From JAYVYM01 sp046593925 (GTDB lineage Bacteria > Actinomycetota > Actinomycetes > Mycobacteriales > SCTD01), in the NCBI GenBank assembly GCA_046593925.1, contig JBKJQN010000079.1:1-64000 (forward strand): a stretch of DNA of 64,000 bases, written 5' to 3'. Positions within the stretch are counted from its first letter, which is position 1. The number at the start of each line of letters is the position of its first letter. Shown here one piece after another: positions 1-8,690 of the stretch. Made by a program: the position numbers and the translations under genes. The notes beneath the pieces are model-generated. The model was not told the origin of the DNA. It saw only the letters and a program-made list of their open reading frames with translations, and did not search any database.

Positions 1-1
1 C

Positions 2-1009
2 GCGGTCGTGGGCTACCTGAGCGCCTCGGTCGAGTGGGCGCGCAGGACCGGGGACCCCGACGCCTGGCGGCCGTTCTGGCAGGGCCCGGAGGCGGACGGC
101 CACTACTTCATGGGCAAGGACAACGTCGTCTTCCACTCGGTGATCTGGCCGAGCATCCTGCTCGGCGCGAGCGGCCGGCCGCACGGCACCCCGTCGGCGT
201 ACGGCGAGCTCGCGCTCCCCGGCGAGGTCGTCAGCAGCGAGTTCCTCACGATGGAGGGCAAGCAGTTCTCCACCAGCCGCTCTGTCGTGATCTACGTCAG
301 GGACGTGCTCGAGCGCTACGGCGCCGACCCGCTGCGCTACTACCTCGCCGCGGCCGGACCGGAGACTGCGGACAGCGACTTCACCTGGTCGCAATTCGTC
401 ACCCGGAACAACACCGAGCTGGTCGCCGGCTGGGGCAACCTGGTCAACCGGACCCTGTCGATGGTGCAGGCCAACATCGGCAGCATCCCCGGCCCTGGCG
501 AGCTGCTCGGCCCCGACCTGGCGGCGCTCGCCGCCTCTGCACAGGCGTTCGGCCCGATCGGTGCGCTGCTCGCCCGCTCGCAGCAGAAAGCCGCGCTCGC
601 CGAGGCCATGAAGGTCGTTGCCGAGGCCAACAAGTACCTGTCGGACCAGGCGCCGTGGAAGCTCAAGGACGACGCGCAGCGCCGCGAGAGCGTGCTGCAC
701 ACCGCCCTGCAGCTCGTCGACGACGCCAAGACGCTGCTGACGCCGTTCCTCCCCGCCAGCTCGGAGCAGGTGCACCGGATGCTCGGCGGTGAGCGCGCCT
801 GGAGCGGGCAGCCCGAGCTGCGCGAGGTGGACGACCTCGACGGCGGCCCGGGCTACCCGGTGCTGATGGGTGACTACGACACCGAGGCGGTGTGGGAGCG
901 CCGGCCGTTGCGGGTCGGGCACCCGGTCGACAAGCCCGTACCGCTGTTCACCAAGCTCGATCCTTCGGTAGTGGACATCGAGCTGGGCCGCCTGGCGGAA
1001 GGACGATGA
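2..1009 (+). CDS. metG: methionyl-tRNA synthetase, C-terminal part (5' end outside window)
   Basis: Loads methionine onto tRNA-Met in the cytoplasm. The frame is open from base 2, so the start lies upstream of the window; 335 codons remain of an enzyme usually 500-600 residues long. Visible are the end of the catalytic Rossmann domain (GHYFMGKDNVVFHS), the KMSKS signature in the variant form GKQFSTSR at about nt 257-280, and the anticodon-binding helical domain (WGNLVNRTLSM, about nt 433-465, and the SDQAPWKLK segment near nt 640). The TGA at 1007-1009 overlaps the ATG of tatD, so the two are translationally coupled, an order known from other Actinobacteria. The KMSKS variant fits the actinobacterial form of the family and is not taken as a defect. 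Confidence 0.95.
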   Translation, partial: AVVGYLSASVEWARRTGDPDAWRPFWQGPEADGHYFMGKDNVVFHSVIWPSILLGASGRPHGTPSAYGELALPGEVVSSEFLTMEGKQFSTSRSVVIYVRDVLERYGADPLRYYLAAAGPETADSDFTWSQFVTRNNTELVAGWGNLVNRTLSMVQANIGSIPGPGELLGPDLAALAASAQAFGPIGALLARSQQKAALAEAMKVVAEANKYLSDQAPWKLKDDAQRRESVLHTALQLVDDAKTLLTPFLPASSEQVHRMLGGERAWSGQPELREVDDLDGGPGYPVLMGDYDTEAVWERRPLRVGHPVDKPVPLFTKLDPSVVDIELGRLAEGR

Positions 1010-1845
1010 GCCAGCGCACCAGGAACGGGCCGCGGGACCAGACGCCGCCGCCGGCCCCGGAGCCACTGTCCGTCCCGGTGCTCGACAGCCACTGCCACCT
1101 CGACATCATGGGCACCGACGTTGATGCCGCGCTGGTGCAGGCCGAGGCCGTCGGGATCGACGCCGTCGTGCAGGTCGGTGTCGACCTGACGTCGAGCCGC
1201 TGGTCGGCCGAGCTCGCGGCCTCGCACAACCAGGTGCACGCCGCGGTGGCCCTGCACCCCAACGAGGCGGCCCGGGGCGCCGCCACCGACGAGGCGCTGC
1301 GCGAGGTCGAGGCGCTCGCCGGGCTGCCGCAGGTGGTGGCGGTGGGGGAGACCGGCCTGGACCACTTCCGCACGGAGGGGGAGGACGGCCACCGCCGGCA
1401 GGAGCAGTCGTTTCGGGCACACATCGCGATCGCCAAGCGCACCGGCAAGGCACTGATGATCCACGACCGGGACGCCCACGACGAGGTCGTCCGGGTGCTG
1501 CTGGACGAGGGTGCGCCCGAGCACGTGGTCTTCCACTGCTTCTCCGGCGATGTCGGGTTGGCGCGCATCTGCGCCGAGTACGGCTGGACGGCGAGCTTCG
1601 CCGGCACGGTGACGTTCAAGAACGCGGCCGAGCTGCGCGAAGCCGCCACCGTGCTGCCGCCCGAGCTGCTGCTGGTCGAGACCGACGCGCCGTTCCTCAC
1701 CCCGGCCCCTCACCGCGGCCGGCCCAACGGCCCGTACCTCGTGCCGCTGACCGTCCGGGCCCTCGCGCAGGCCCGCGGCGTCGACGTCGATACGCTGTGC
1801 GAGGCCCTGATGGCTAACGCACGCCGGGTTTTCTCGCTCGGGTGA
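1006..1845 (+). CDS. tatD: TatD family metal-dependent DNase
   Basis: Metal-dependent hydrolase of the amidohydrolase superfamily, 279 residues; family members act as 3'-5' DNases or deoxyribonucleases. Motifs in order: DSHCHLD with metal-binding His29 and His31, the bridging Glu in VGETGLDHFR near residue 118, MIHDRDAHDEV (second metal His), VVFHCFSG, and the closing Asp in LVETDAPFLTP. The ATG at 1006 overlaps the metG stop and was chosen over in-frame upstream starts because those lie inside metG and would add residues unlike the family. The N-terminal 20 residues are proline-rich and poorly conserved. Next comes a resuscitation-promoting factor, the known metG-tatD-rpfB order. Confidence 0.93.
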   Translation: MSQRTRNGPRDQTPPPAPEPLSVPVLDSHCHLDIMGTDVDAALVQAEAVGIDAVVQVGVDLTSSRWSAELAASHNQVHAAVALHPNEAARGAATDEALREVEALAGLPQVVAVGETGLDHFRTEGEDGHRRQEQSFRAHIAIAKRTGKALMIHDRDAHDEVVRVLLDEGAPEHVVFHCFSGDVGLARICAEYGWTASFAGTVTFKNAAELREAATVLPPELLLVETDAPFLTPAPHRGRPNGPYLVPLTVRALAQARGVDVDTLCEALMANARRVFSLG

Positions 1846-2015
1846 GCCGACTCACAGAGTGCGTCGTCCACCCGGCCTGACCTGGCGTTCCTGGCCTGAC
1901 GCAGGGCCGGTGCACATCCAGTGCACGCCGCTGCCTCCCATCCGGGGCGTGACAACCGGCGGGGTCGCCGTTACCGTCGCGTGACCAGCCGGGTGGGGAA
2001 CCCCCCAGGTGGCGT

Positions 2016-2043
2016 GACCGTCCTCGGCTCCAGGAGGGCGGTC
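2016..2043 (+). promoter_or_regulatory. leader hairpin covering the Shine-Dalgarno region of rpf
   Basis: GACCG (2016-2020) pairs with CGGTC (2039-2043), and inside it TCCT (2021-2024) pairs with AGGA (2032-2035), leaving a GGG bulge. The AGGAGG sequence, the only purine-rich ribosome site upstream of the rpf ATG at 2061, is buried in this stem and lies about 23 nt from the start, too far for ordinary initiation. This would suit a structure-controlled leader, but pairing was judged by eye only and nothing shows a ligand. Confidence 0.3.
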
Positions 2044-2060
2044 CTTGCGCTGCTGCCCCC

Positions 2061-3308
2061 ATGACCGGAGCCCTCGACGCTCGGAGCACCGTGTCCGTAC
2101 AGCCCGCCGCCCCCTCCAGCCCCCCCGCGGGGTCCCGAGTCCGCCTGCGCCACCGCCGGGGCGCCGTCGCCGCCATCGGTGGTGTCGCGCTCACCGCCCT
2201 GCTCGGCGCCACCGCCGTGTGGGTCGTGACCGCCAAGACGGTCTCGTTGAACGTCGACGGCGCCACCCGCTCCGTGAGTTTGCACGGCAGCCACGTCTCG
2301 GACGTGCTGGCCGCTGAGGGGCTCACGCTGGGTGGGCACGACCGCCTCGCCCCGGCGGCCGACCGGCCGGTCTCCGACGGTGACACCATCTCCCTGCGGC
2401 ACGGCCGCGAGCTGAAGCTGGTCGTGGACGGCGTCTCCCGGAGCGTCTGGGTCACCGCCGGTGACGTCGACGGCGCCCTGCAGGAGGCCGGCCTGCGCGC
2501 CGACGGTGCGGCGCTGTCGGCCTCCAGGTCGCGCCCGATCGGCCTGGACGGCCTATCCCTCGACGTGCGCCTGCCCAAGCAGGTCGGCATCACCGTCGAC
2601 GGCGTGACCACTGCCCGCACGACGACCGCAGCGACCGTCGGTGACCTGCTCGCCGAGGCCACCGTCGTGCTGCGCCCGGCGGACACGCTGAGCGTGCCGG
2701 CCGAGACGACGGTCACCGAGGGCCTGGCGATGACCGTCTACCGCAACGACAACCGCGACCTCGCCGAGGACGCCGCAGTGCCCTTCGACACGGTCCGGAC
2801 GCCCGACCCCGGTGCCACCGTCGGCACGGAGCGCGTCACGGCTGCCGGCCGACCGGGAAGTGAGCGGCGTACGTACTTCCTCACCGTCCAGGACGGCAAG
2901 GAGACCTCACGCACCCTGTCATCGACGGTACGCACGGCTGAGCCGGTCGCCCAGCAGGTTGCGGTCGGGAGCAAGGCCAAGCCGACTCCCGCCCCCGCCC
3001 CACCGGCGGCGCCCGCGGCCCCCAGGCCGGCGCCCGCTCCGGCACCTGCGTCAGGCGGCGGCGGTCCGGTCACCGGCGGCCTGAACTGGGCGGCACTGGC
3101 GCAGTGCGAGTCCGGCGGAAACCCGCGTGCCGTCGGGGGTGGTGGCCTGTACTTCGGGCTGTACCAGTTCTCGCTGAGCACCTGGGCGGGTGTCGGCGGC
3201 ACCGGAAACCCGGCCGACGCCTCACCGGCCGAGCAGACCTACCGCGCGTCGATCCTGTACGGCCGCTCCGGCCGCTCGCCGTGGCCGGTCTGCGGCGCCT
3301 ACCTCTAG
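2061..3308 (+). CDS. rpfB: resuscitation-promoting factor, RpfB-like
   Basis: Secreted or membrane-anchored cell-wall muralytic enzyme, 415 residues, expected to cleave peptidoglycan and promote growth from dormancy. Order of parts: short basic N-terminus, one hydrophobic anchor (about residues 32-55), three DUF348 repeats (for example [41 protein letters not shown]) to about residue 215, a G5-type domain to about residue 300, an Ala/Pro linker of about 40 residues, and a C-terminal transglycosylase-like Rpf domain with [13 protein letters not shown] (catalytic Glu, first Cys) and [12 protein letters not shown], closing with WPVCGAYL. The ATG at 2061 has no close ribosome site and no in-frame alternative just upstream. 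It lies in the tatD-rpf-rsmA order seen in mycobacteria. Confidence 0.93.
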   Translation: MTGALDARSTVSVQPAAPSSPPAGSRVRLRHRRGAVAAIGGVALTALLGATAVWVVTAKTVSLNVDGATRSVSLHGSHVSDVLAAEGLTLGGHDRLAPAADRPVSDGDTISLRHGRELKLVVDGVSRSVWVTAGDVDGALQEAGLRADGAALSASRSRPIGLDGLSLDVRLPKQVGITVDGVTTARTTTAATVGDLLAEATVVLRPADTLSVPAETTVTEGLAMTVYRNDNRDLAEDAAVPFDTVRTPDPGATVGTERVTAAGRPGSERRTYFLTVQDGKETSRTLSSTVRTAEPVAQQVAVGSKAKPTPAPAPPAAPAAPRPAPAPAPASGGGGPVTGGLNWAALAQCESGGNPRAVGGGGLYFGLYQFSLSTWAGVGGTGNPADASPAEQTYRASILYGRSGRSPWPVCGAYL

Positions 3309-3328
3309 CCGCCTGGTACGCATGGCGG

Positions 3329-4177
3329 GTGGCCGACGAGGGGTACCTGCTGACCGCGCCCGACGTCCGCCGCCTCGCCACCCGGCTGGGGCTGCGGCCG
3401 AGCAAGTCCCTCGGGCAGAACTTCGTCATCGACCCGAATACCGTGCGCCGGGTTGTCCGCACCGCCGGGGTCCAGCCCGACGACGTCGTCGTCGAGGTGG
3501 GCCCCGGTCTGGGTTCCCTGACCCTGGGCCTGCTCGGCGCGGTCGCCCGGGTCGTCGCCGTCGAGGTCGACCCGGTGCTGGCGGCCGAGCTGCCGGCCAC
3601 GATCGCGGAGCGCGCCCCGCACCTCGCCCACCGACTCGAGGTCGTCGTACAGGACGCCCTGCGGCTCGTCGACGTGCCTGGCCCGCCGCCGACCGCCTTC
3701 GTCTCGAACCTGCCGTACAACGTGGCCGTACCGGTGCTGCTGCGGCTGCTCGAACGACTGCCGACGCTGCGCACCGGGCTGGTCATGGTGCAGGCCGAGG
3801 TCGCCGACCGGCTGGTTGCCGGACCGGGCAGCAGGACCTACGGCGTCCCGTCGGTCAAGGTCGCCTGGCACGCCGAGGTGCGCCGGGCCGGGTCGGTCGG
3901 CCGCACCGTCTTCTGGCCGGCACCGCACGTCGACTCGGGGCTGGTGGCGTTCACCCGCCGCCCGCCGCCGCCGGGCGACCGGGTCGCCACCTTCGCGGTG
4001 ATCGACGCCGCGTTCGCCCAGCGGCGCAAAACGCTGCGGGCAGCGCTGGCCGGCTGGGCGGGCAGCGCCGCCGGGGCCGAACTCCGTCTGGTGGCTGCCG
4101 GCATCGACCCCGGCGCCCGGGGCGAGCAGCTCGGCGTCGCCCAGTTCGCCCGGCTCGCCGTCGTCGGCCCCCCGTAG
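3329..4177 (+). CDS. rsmA: 16S rRNA adenine(1518/1519)-N6-dimethyltransferase
   Basis: SAM-dependent methyltransferase that dimethylates two adjacent adenines in the 3' hairpin of 16S rRNA during 30S maturation. 282 residues from the chosen start. Motifs: SLGQNFVID near the N-terminus, the SAM-binding loop [15 protein letters not shown], the acidic [14 protein letters not shown], the catalytic [12 protein letters not shown] and the C-terminal [10 protein letters not shown] segment. The frame stays open far upstream inside rpf, but GTG 3329 is chosen because it starts 20 nt after the rpf stop and gives the normal family N-terminus; its ribosome site is weak. ispE follows 75 nt downstream, a common pairing. 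Confidence 0.93.
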   Translation: MADEGYLLTAPDVRRLATRLGLRPSKSLGQNFVIDPNTVRRVVRTAGVQPDDVVVEVGPGLGSLTLGLLGAVARVVAVEVDPVLAAELPATIAERAPHLAHRLEVVVQDALRLVDVPGPPPTAFVSNLPYNVAVPVLLRLLERLPTLRTGLVMVQAEVADRLVAGPGSRTYGVPSVKVAWHAEVRRAGSVGRTVFWPAPHVDSGLVAFTRRPPPPGDRVATFAVIDAAFAQRRKTLRAALAGWAGSAAGAELRLVAAGIDPGARGEQLGVAQFARLAVVGPP

Positions 4178-4252
4178 GCTGGGCCGCGCCCGGAGCATCC
4201 GGGTCACCCCCGTCAGGAGAGTCCGCTGCCAGCCCGTACCCCCCTCGCACGC

Positions 4253-5158
4253 GTGGTGGTCCGGGCTCCGGCCAAGGTCAACCTGCACCTGTCGGTGGGC
4301 GAGCTGCGTCCCGACGGCTTCCACGACCTCACGACCGTCTACCACGCCGTCGGGCTGTACGACGAGCTGACGGCAGCGACCGGGGACGGGCTGACCGTGC
4401 GGGTACGCGGCGAAGGCGCGGCTGACGTACCGGTCGACGCCGGCAACCTCGCCGTACGTGCCGCGGTGCTGCTCGCCTCCGAGACCGGCCATGAGGCAGC
4501 CGTCGCGCTGACGCTGGACAAGGCGATCCCGGTCGCGGCGGGCTGTGCCGGCGGGTCCGCTGACGCCGCTGCAGCACTGGTCGCCTGCGACGCCCTGTGG
4601 GGCACCGGGCTCAGCCGTGACGAGCTTGCCGAACTCGGCGCCCGGCTCGGCAGCGATGTCCCCTTCTCGCTGCACGGCGGCACCGCTCTCGGTACCGGCC
4701 GCGGCGAGCGGCTCACCCCCGTGCTGGGCAACGGGACGTACGCCTGGGTGCTCGCGATCGCCGCCGGCGGCCTGTCGACGCCGGCCGTGTACGCCGAGCT
4801 CGACCGGCTGCGGCGCAGCGGACCGGTGACGGTGGTCGGCGACCCTGCGGCCACCCTCACGGCGCTGCGCAGCGCCGACCCGCTGGCCCTCGGGCGCGCG
4901 CTGTCCAACGACCTGCAGTCCGCGGCCTGCTCCCTCGTGCCGGGGCTGCGCCGGGTGCTTGCGGCCGGCCGCGAGCTCGGCGCGCTCGGCGGGGTGGTGT
5001 CGGGCAGCGGGCCGACGGTGGCGCTGCTCGCCCGCGACCCGGCGCACGCGGCGACCTTGGCCGCAGCCCTGACCGGCAAGGCGCTCTGCCGGTCGGTGCG
5101 GGTCGCCGACAGCCCGGCGCCCGGCGCCCGCGTCTGCAGCAGCCGGGCGCTGAGCTGA
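4253..5158 (+). CDS. ispE: 4-diphosphocytidyl-2-C-methyl-D-erythritol kinase
   Basis: GHMP-family kinase of the non-mevalonate (MEP) isoprenoid pathway, phosphorylating CDP-methylerythritol with ATP. About 301 residues. Motifs: APAKVNLHLSVG at the N-terminus, the GHMP ATP loop PVAAGCAGGSADAAAAL near residue 95, and GVVSGSGPTVALLA near residue 245. GTG 4253 is the first conventional start, but the only good ribosome site, AGGAGA at 4215-4220, sits 33 nt away and instead lies 5 nt before an in-frame CTG at 4226, which would add nine residues; CTG initiation is a real possibility. The isoprenoid precursors also feed the carotenoid and retinal chemistry suggested at 58-60 kb. The stop overlaps the next ATG. 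Confidence 0.93.
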   Translation: MVVRAPAKVNLHLSVGELRPDGFHDLTTVYHAVGLYDELTAATGDGLTVRVRGEGAADVPVDAGNLAVRAAVLLASETGHEAAVALTLDKAIPVAAGCAGGSADAAAALVACDALWGTGLSRDELAELGARLGSDVPFSLHGGTALGTGRGERLTPVLGNGTYAWVLAIAAGGLSTPAVYAELDRLRRSGPVTVVGDPAATLTALRSADPLALGRALSNDLQSAACSLVPGLRRVLAAGRELGALGGVVSGSGPTVALLARDPAHAATLAAALTGKALCRSVRVADSPAPGARVCSSRALS

Positions 5159-6897
5159 TGGCCACCAACCTGGTCAATCTGGAGGCGGTGTCGGTCAGCC
5201 ACGGCAGCCGGCAGCTGCTGGACGCGGTGTCGCTGGGGATCTCCGGTGGCGACCGGATCGGCATCGTCGGGCGCAACGGCGGCGGCAAGACCACCCTGCT
5301 GCGCACCCTGGTCAAGGCCGAGGAGCCGCAGTCCGGCCGGGTAACCCACGCCGGCGGCCTGCGGGTCGGTGTCCTCACCCAGGACGTCCGCGTCGACGAG
5401 CGACTGACCGCCCACCAGGCGGTGCTCGGTGACGCCGCAGAGCACACCTGGGCCGGCGACGCCCGGGTGCGCGAGGTCCTCGACGGGCTCGGCCTGCATG
5501 ACGTCGGTCTCGACAGCACCGTCGGCACGATGTCCGGCGGGGAACGCCGGCGCGTGGCACTCGCTGCGCTGCTGGTCCAGGAGTGGGACCTGCTCGTCCT
5601 GGACGAGCCCACCAACCACCTCGACGTCGAGGGGGTCGCCTGGCTGGCCGCGCACCTGAAGGCCCGCAGTCGGGACCAGGCACACCTCGTCGTGACGCAC
5701 GACCGGTGGTTCCTCGACGAGGTCAACAGCCGCACATGGGAGGTGCACGACGGGGCCGTCGACGCCTACGAGGGCGGCTACTCCGCGTACGTGCTGGCGC
5801 GCGCCGAACGCGACCGCTCGGCGTCCAGCGCCGAGCAGAAGCGCCTGCAGCTCGTGAAGAAGGAGCTCGCATGGCTGCGGCGGGGGCCGCCCGCCCGCAC
5901 CAGCAAGCCGCAGTTCCGGATCGACGCCGCCAACGCGCTGATCGCCGACGAGCCGCCGGCCCGCGACGACATAGCGCTGCAGCGCTTCGCCACCGCTCGG
6001 CTCGGCAAGCAGGTCTACGACGCCGAGCACCTCGTTCTGGCGTACGACGGCCGGGTGCTGTTCGACGACGTCACCTGGCGGGTCGGTCCGGGTGACCGGG
6101 TCGGCATCGTCGGTGTCAACGGCGCCGGTAAGTCGACGCTGCTCAAGCTGCTTGTCGGCCTCGCGCAGCCGGCGTCGGGCGAGATCAAGGTCGGCCAGAC
6201 GGTCAAGCCGGCGTACCTGTCCCAGGAGGTGGCCGAGCTCGACCCGGCGTTGCGGGTGCTCGAGGCCGTCGAGCAGGTCGCCCGCTCGGTCGACCTGGGC
6301 GGCAAGCCGGTCGGGGCGTCCTCGCTGTGCGACCGCTTCGGCTTCACCGGCGACGCCCAGTGGACCCGGGTCGGAGACCTGTCCGGCGGGGAGCGGCGCC
6401 GGCTGCAGCTGCTCCGACTGCTGATGGGCGAGCCCAACGTGCTGCTGCTGGACGAGCCGACCAACGACCTGGACATCGACACGCTCAACGCGCTCGAGGA
6501 CGTCCTGGACGGCTGGCCCGGCACGTTGCTGGTGGTCAGCCACGACCGCTACTTCCTCGAGCGGGTCACCACCACGACGTCGTCGCTGATGGGCGACGGC
6601 AGCGTGAAGGCGCTACCGGGGGGCGTCGACGAGTACCTCGCCACCCGCGTCAAGCGCTCGGCGCCGGCGACCGCCCGGCTGCCTGCGGGTGACAGCCGGT
6701 CGGCCAGGAAGGAACTGTCGCGGGTCGAGCGGGAGATCGGCCGGTTGGACAGGTTGGAGAGCAAGCTGCACCTGCAGCTCGCCGAGTCGGCGGCCGACCA
6801 CTGGGCAGTGCAGGCTCTCGACGACCAGCTACGGGACCTGCAGGCCGAGAAGGCTGCCCTCGAGGACGCCTGGTTGGAGCTGTCCGAGCAGGTGTGA
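5158..6897 (+). CDS. ABC-F family ATPase, Uup-like
   Basis: Soluble twin-ATPase of the ABC-F family, which acts on the ribosome or on nucleic acid and not in transport: it has no membrane segments. 579 residues. First cassette: Walker A GRNGGGKTT, signature MSGGERRR, Walker B LLVLDEPTNHLD. Second cassette: GVNGAGKST, LSGGERRR, VLLLDEPTNDLD. Between them is the charged linker with the RLQLVKKELAWLRRG segment. The C-terminal 70 residues form a coiled coil (KELSRVEREIGRLDRLESK and onward) as in Uup, which favours a Uup-type role over antibiotic resistance. Its ATG overlaps the ispE stop, so it belongs to the rsmA-ispE unit. Confidence 0.92.
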   Translation: MATNLVNLEAVSVSHGSRQLLDAVSLGISGGDRIGIVGRNGGGKTTLLRTLVKAEEPQSGRVTHAGGLRVGVLTQDVRVDERLTAHQAVLGDAAEHTWAGDARVREVLDGLGLHDVGLDSTVGTMSGGERRRVALAALLVQEWDLLVLDEPTNHLDVEGVAWLAAHLKARSRDQAHLVVTHDRWFLDEVNSRTWEVHDGAVDAYEGGYSAYVLARAERDRSASSAEQKRLQLVKKELAWLRRGPPARTSKPQFRIDAANALIADEPPARDDIALQRFATARLGKQVYDAEHLVLAYDGRVLFDDVTWRVGPGDRVGIVGVNGAGKSTLLKLLVGLAQPASGEIKVGQTVKPAYLSQEVAELDPALRVLEAVEQVARSVDLGGKPVGASSLCDRFGFTGDAQWTRVGDLSGGERRRLQLLRLLMGEPNVLLLDEPTNDLDIDTLNALEDVLDGWPGTLLVVSHDRYFLERVTTTTSSLMGDGSVKALPGGVDEYLATRVKRSAPATARLPAGDSRSARKELSRVEREIGRLDRLESKLHLQLAESAADHWAVQALDDQLRDLQAEKAALEDAWLELSEQV

Positions 6898-6913
6898 GGG
6901 GGACGCGGCCCGA

Positions 6914-7528
6914 TCAGACCGAACGTCGCCACGCGGTGAAGGAGTGCAACTCCCATCCGGAGTGGTTGTGGAAGGCGGTCGTGGTGTGGCCGGGGTCCCA
7001 GAACACGAAGCCCTGTACGTCGATCGGGGTACCAGCAGCCGGCGCCGACCAGCCCCCGCGCGCCCGCACCTGCTGGTCGGTTTCGATGTGGATGCGGTTC
7101 ATGTCCCCGGTCGGCCGGCTCGGGTCGACCAGACCGCAGCTCCAGTCGCCGTCCTGGTTGATCTTCGCGCAGGTACCGACGACGACGCGGTGCAGCTCGA
7201 CGAAGGTGGGCACGCCGCCGACCGTGCAGGGCTGCGTCACGCTGCGCCGGTCGGGCACGCCGGGACGGAAGCCGCCACCGGCGAAGGTCGCTCCTCCCGA
7301 GGACGAGCGCTGGCTGCCCAGCAGGTTGGCCAGGGTGGTGACGGTGGCCCTGCAGGCCACGTTGCGGTTCCACGAGGGCGAGGTGGCCGACTGGGCCTGT
7401 GCGGTGGGTGCCGACGCGGCCTGCGCCGGCGTGGCGGGCGAGGCGTCCAGGACGAGCGTGGTGGCCGCCAGAGCGACGACGAGCGGACCGAGGACATGGC
7501 GGCGGCGAGCGGTACGAGCGGGGTGCAC
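6914..7528 (-). CDS. secreted protein of unknown function
   Basis: 204 residues with a clear Sec-type signal: basic start (MHPARTARRRH), hydrophobic core to about residue 28 and an Ala-rich cleavage region (TPAQAASA). The mature part has four Cys that could form disulfides (NVACRAT, TQPCTVG, GTCAKIN, DWSCGLV) and ends with FVFWDPGHTTTAFHNHSGWE, then LHSFTAWR. That tail, a Trp-rich patch with several His, looks like a small conserved extracellular domain seen in actinobacterial secreted proteins, but no family name is claimed. Convergent with the ABC-F gene (16 nt between stops) and divergent from the lipoprotein at 7681. No function can be assigned. Confidence 0.75.
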   Translation of the reverse strand: MHPARTARRRHVLGPLVVALAATTLVLDASPATPAQAASAPTAQAQSATSPSWNRNVACRATVTTLANLLGSQRSSSGGATFAGGGFRPGVPDRRSVTQPCTVGGVPTFVELHRVVVGTCAKINQDGDWSCGLVDPSRPTGDMNRIHIETDQQVRARGGWSAPAAGTPIDVQGFVFWDPGHTTTAFHNHSGWELHSFTAWRRSV

Positions 7529-7680
7529 AGCGGCTCCAGCGTCGGGGGACAGCGGTTCGGGCAGCGGGGGCTCATCGGCACGGCCGCGGCGACGGCGCCG
7601 TGGCCGTCGGGGCGAGGATAGCGTTTCGATGAGTCAGCGGCCCTGCAGGGACCGCCGGCCGGGGCCACGGGAGGGTGAGA

Positions 7681-8220
7681 TTGGCGAGGACCTCGACGGG
7701 GTGGACGGCGCTCCTGCTGCTGGTGTCGGCAGCCGGTTGCGGCGGCTTGAGCGAGCCCGGCCCGCGCACCGAGGTCGTGCCCGAGCTCGGCTTCTCCTTC
7801 CCGGCCCCAGCCGGCGCCCGGGACGTCCTGCACGTGGTCGGCGAGGGCCCCGAGGGCGCCCCGGCGGTCTATCTGTCGACGGCTTCCCTGGAGCGTACGG
7901 GCGGCCCGTCATGCGCGGCGGGCGCGACCGGCGCCGTCAGCCCGTACCCGCTGGGCCGGGTGCTGGTGGCCGAACTGCTCCCCGACCAAGCCGAGGTGCG
8001 CACGCTGCTCGACCCGGAGGAGTCGCCGGGGGAGCCGCTCGTCCAGCTCGGGTCGCGCTGGCTGTACTGGCAGGCGCCGCCCGGCGAACCGTGCGCCCGG
8101 GACGCCGATGCGGCACGGCTTCAGGAGCGGCAGACGGCGCTGGTCAAGCAGGCCTTGCGGTCAGCGACACCGCTGGCCGGGTCCGGTCCGGCTCCGACAG
8201 GCCGTTCCACTCCACGTTGA
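7681..8220 (+). CDS. putative lipoprotein of unknown function
   Basis: 179-residue exported protein. The TTG at 7681 is chosen over the in-frame GTG at 7675 because GGGAGG at 7669-7674 abuts the GTG but lies 6 nt before the TTG. The N-terminus is a short lipoprotein signal with a hydrophobic run and Cys20 in VSAAGCGG as the likely lipid-modified residue. The mature domain (VVPELGFSFPAPAGARDV, then DAARLQERQTALVKQAL near the end) resembles no family recognised here. It precedes the tRNA-Gln and glmU; a lipoprotein is also found in the glmU-prs neighbourhood of mycobacteria, but no homology is asserted. Confidence 0.7.
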   Translation: MARTSTGWTALLLLVSAAGCGGLSEPGPRTEVVPELGFSFPAPAGARDVLHVVGEGPEGAPAVYLSTASLERTGGPSCAAGATGAVSPYPLGRVLVAELLPDQAEVRTLLDPEESPGEPLVQLGSRWLYWQAPPGEPCARDADAARLQERQTALVKQALRSATPLAGSGPAPTGRSTPR

Positions 8221-8423
8221 CCAGTTGCCGGTGGCCGCGTCGCGCCGGTCAGGCCGCGGAGCCGGCATGCTCTGCCCGTCGGGCGTCCGCGCGCTCCCGG
8301 CTCAACCAGCGGACGTCGTACGCCAGCCCTTCTTGCAGGAACCTGCGCAGAAGGGTGCGCACGAACTGGCAGGGTCGGGTGCGACCGGACAGTGGCACGA
8401 TGGTCCAGGCGCGTGAGCGCCGG

Positions 8424-8496
8424 TCGGCTGTGGGGTAATGGGCAACCTGCTGGCCTTTGGTGCCATGCGATCCTGGTTCGAGTCCAGGCAGCCGAA
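8424..8496 (+). tRNA. tRNA-Gln (anticodon UUG)
   Basis: Full cloverleaf by hand: acceptor TCGGCTG (8424-8430) with CAGCCGA (8489-8495), seven perfect pairs; D stem GGGT/ACCT; anticodon stem CTGGC/GCCAT with a single C-U mismatch at its top (27-43); loop CTTTGGT with anticodon TTG at 8457-8459; T stem CCTGG/CCAGG with loop TTCGAGT. Discriminator A; no CCA is encoded. The intergenic gene lies between a lipoprotein and glmU. Confidence 0.93.
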
Positions 8497-8632
8497 CGGG
8501 TGCGGCCCGGCGTGCAGCCCGGACGCGGCCGGGTCCGCAGAACACCGCCGCCGCGGGCACTGCCGGGCGATCCCCGGAGCGGCCCGGCGCGCACACGGCT
8601 GGGCGCTGCGCCGGGTGGCGGCAGCGCGCCGG

Positions 8633-8638
8633 TAGTCT
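8633..8638 (+). promoter_or_regulatory. possible -10 box for glmU-prs
   Basis: TAGTCT fits the actinobacterial TANNNT -10 pattern and would place transcription start near 8645, about 46 nt before the glmU GTG. No good -35 box is visible 16-18 nt upstream. Confidence 0.35.
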
Positions 8639-8690
8639 CACTGCGCCGGTTCCGCCGGCCCCCCACCCGCTCGCCTGCCGAGGAGCACCC

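Noticed and set aside
255..280. Defective KMSKS motif in MetG (GKQFSTSR)
   Set aside because: This variant matches what is expected for the actinobacterial MetG subgroup and the rest of the domain is intact, so it is not evidence of a broken enzyme.
1990..2030. Resemblance to the c-di-AMP (ydaO) riboswitch core upstream of rpf (GGTGGGGAACCC)
   Set aside because: Only one of the conserved blocks is present; the second block (GGGGUGAAUC-like) and the closing stem are missing before the start codon. Kept only as a general leader-structure finding.
4339..6543. 734-codon minus-strand frame over ispE and the ABC-F gene
   Set aside because: Antisense of well-supported genes with no family-like sequence or ribosome site.
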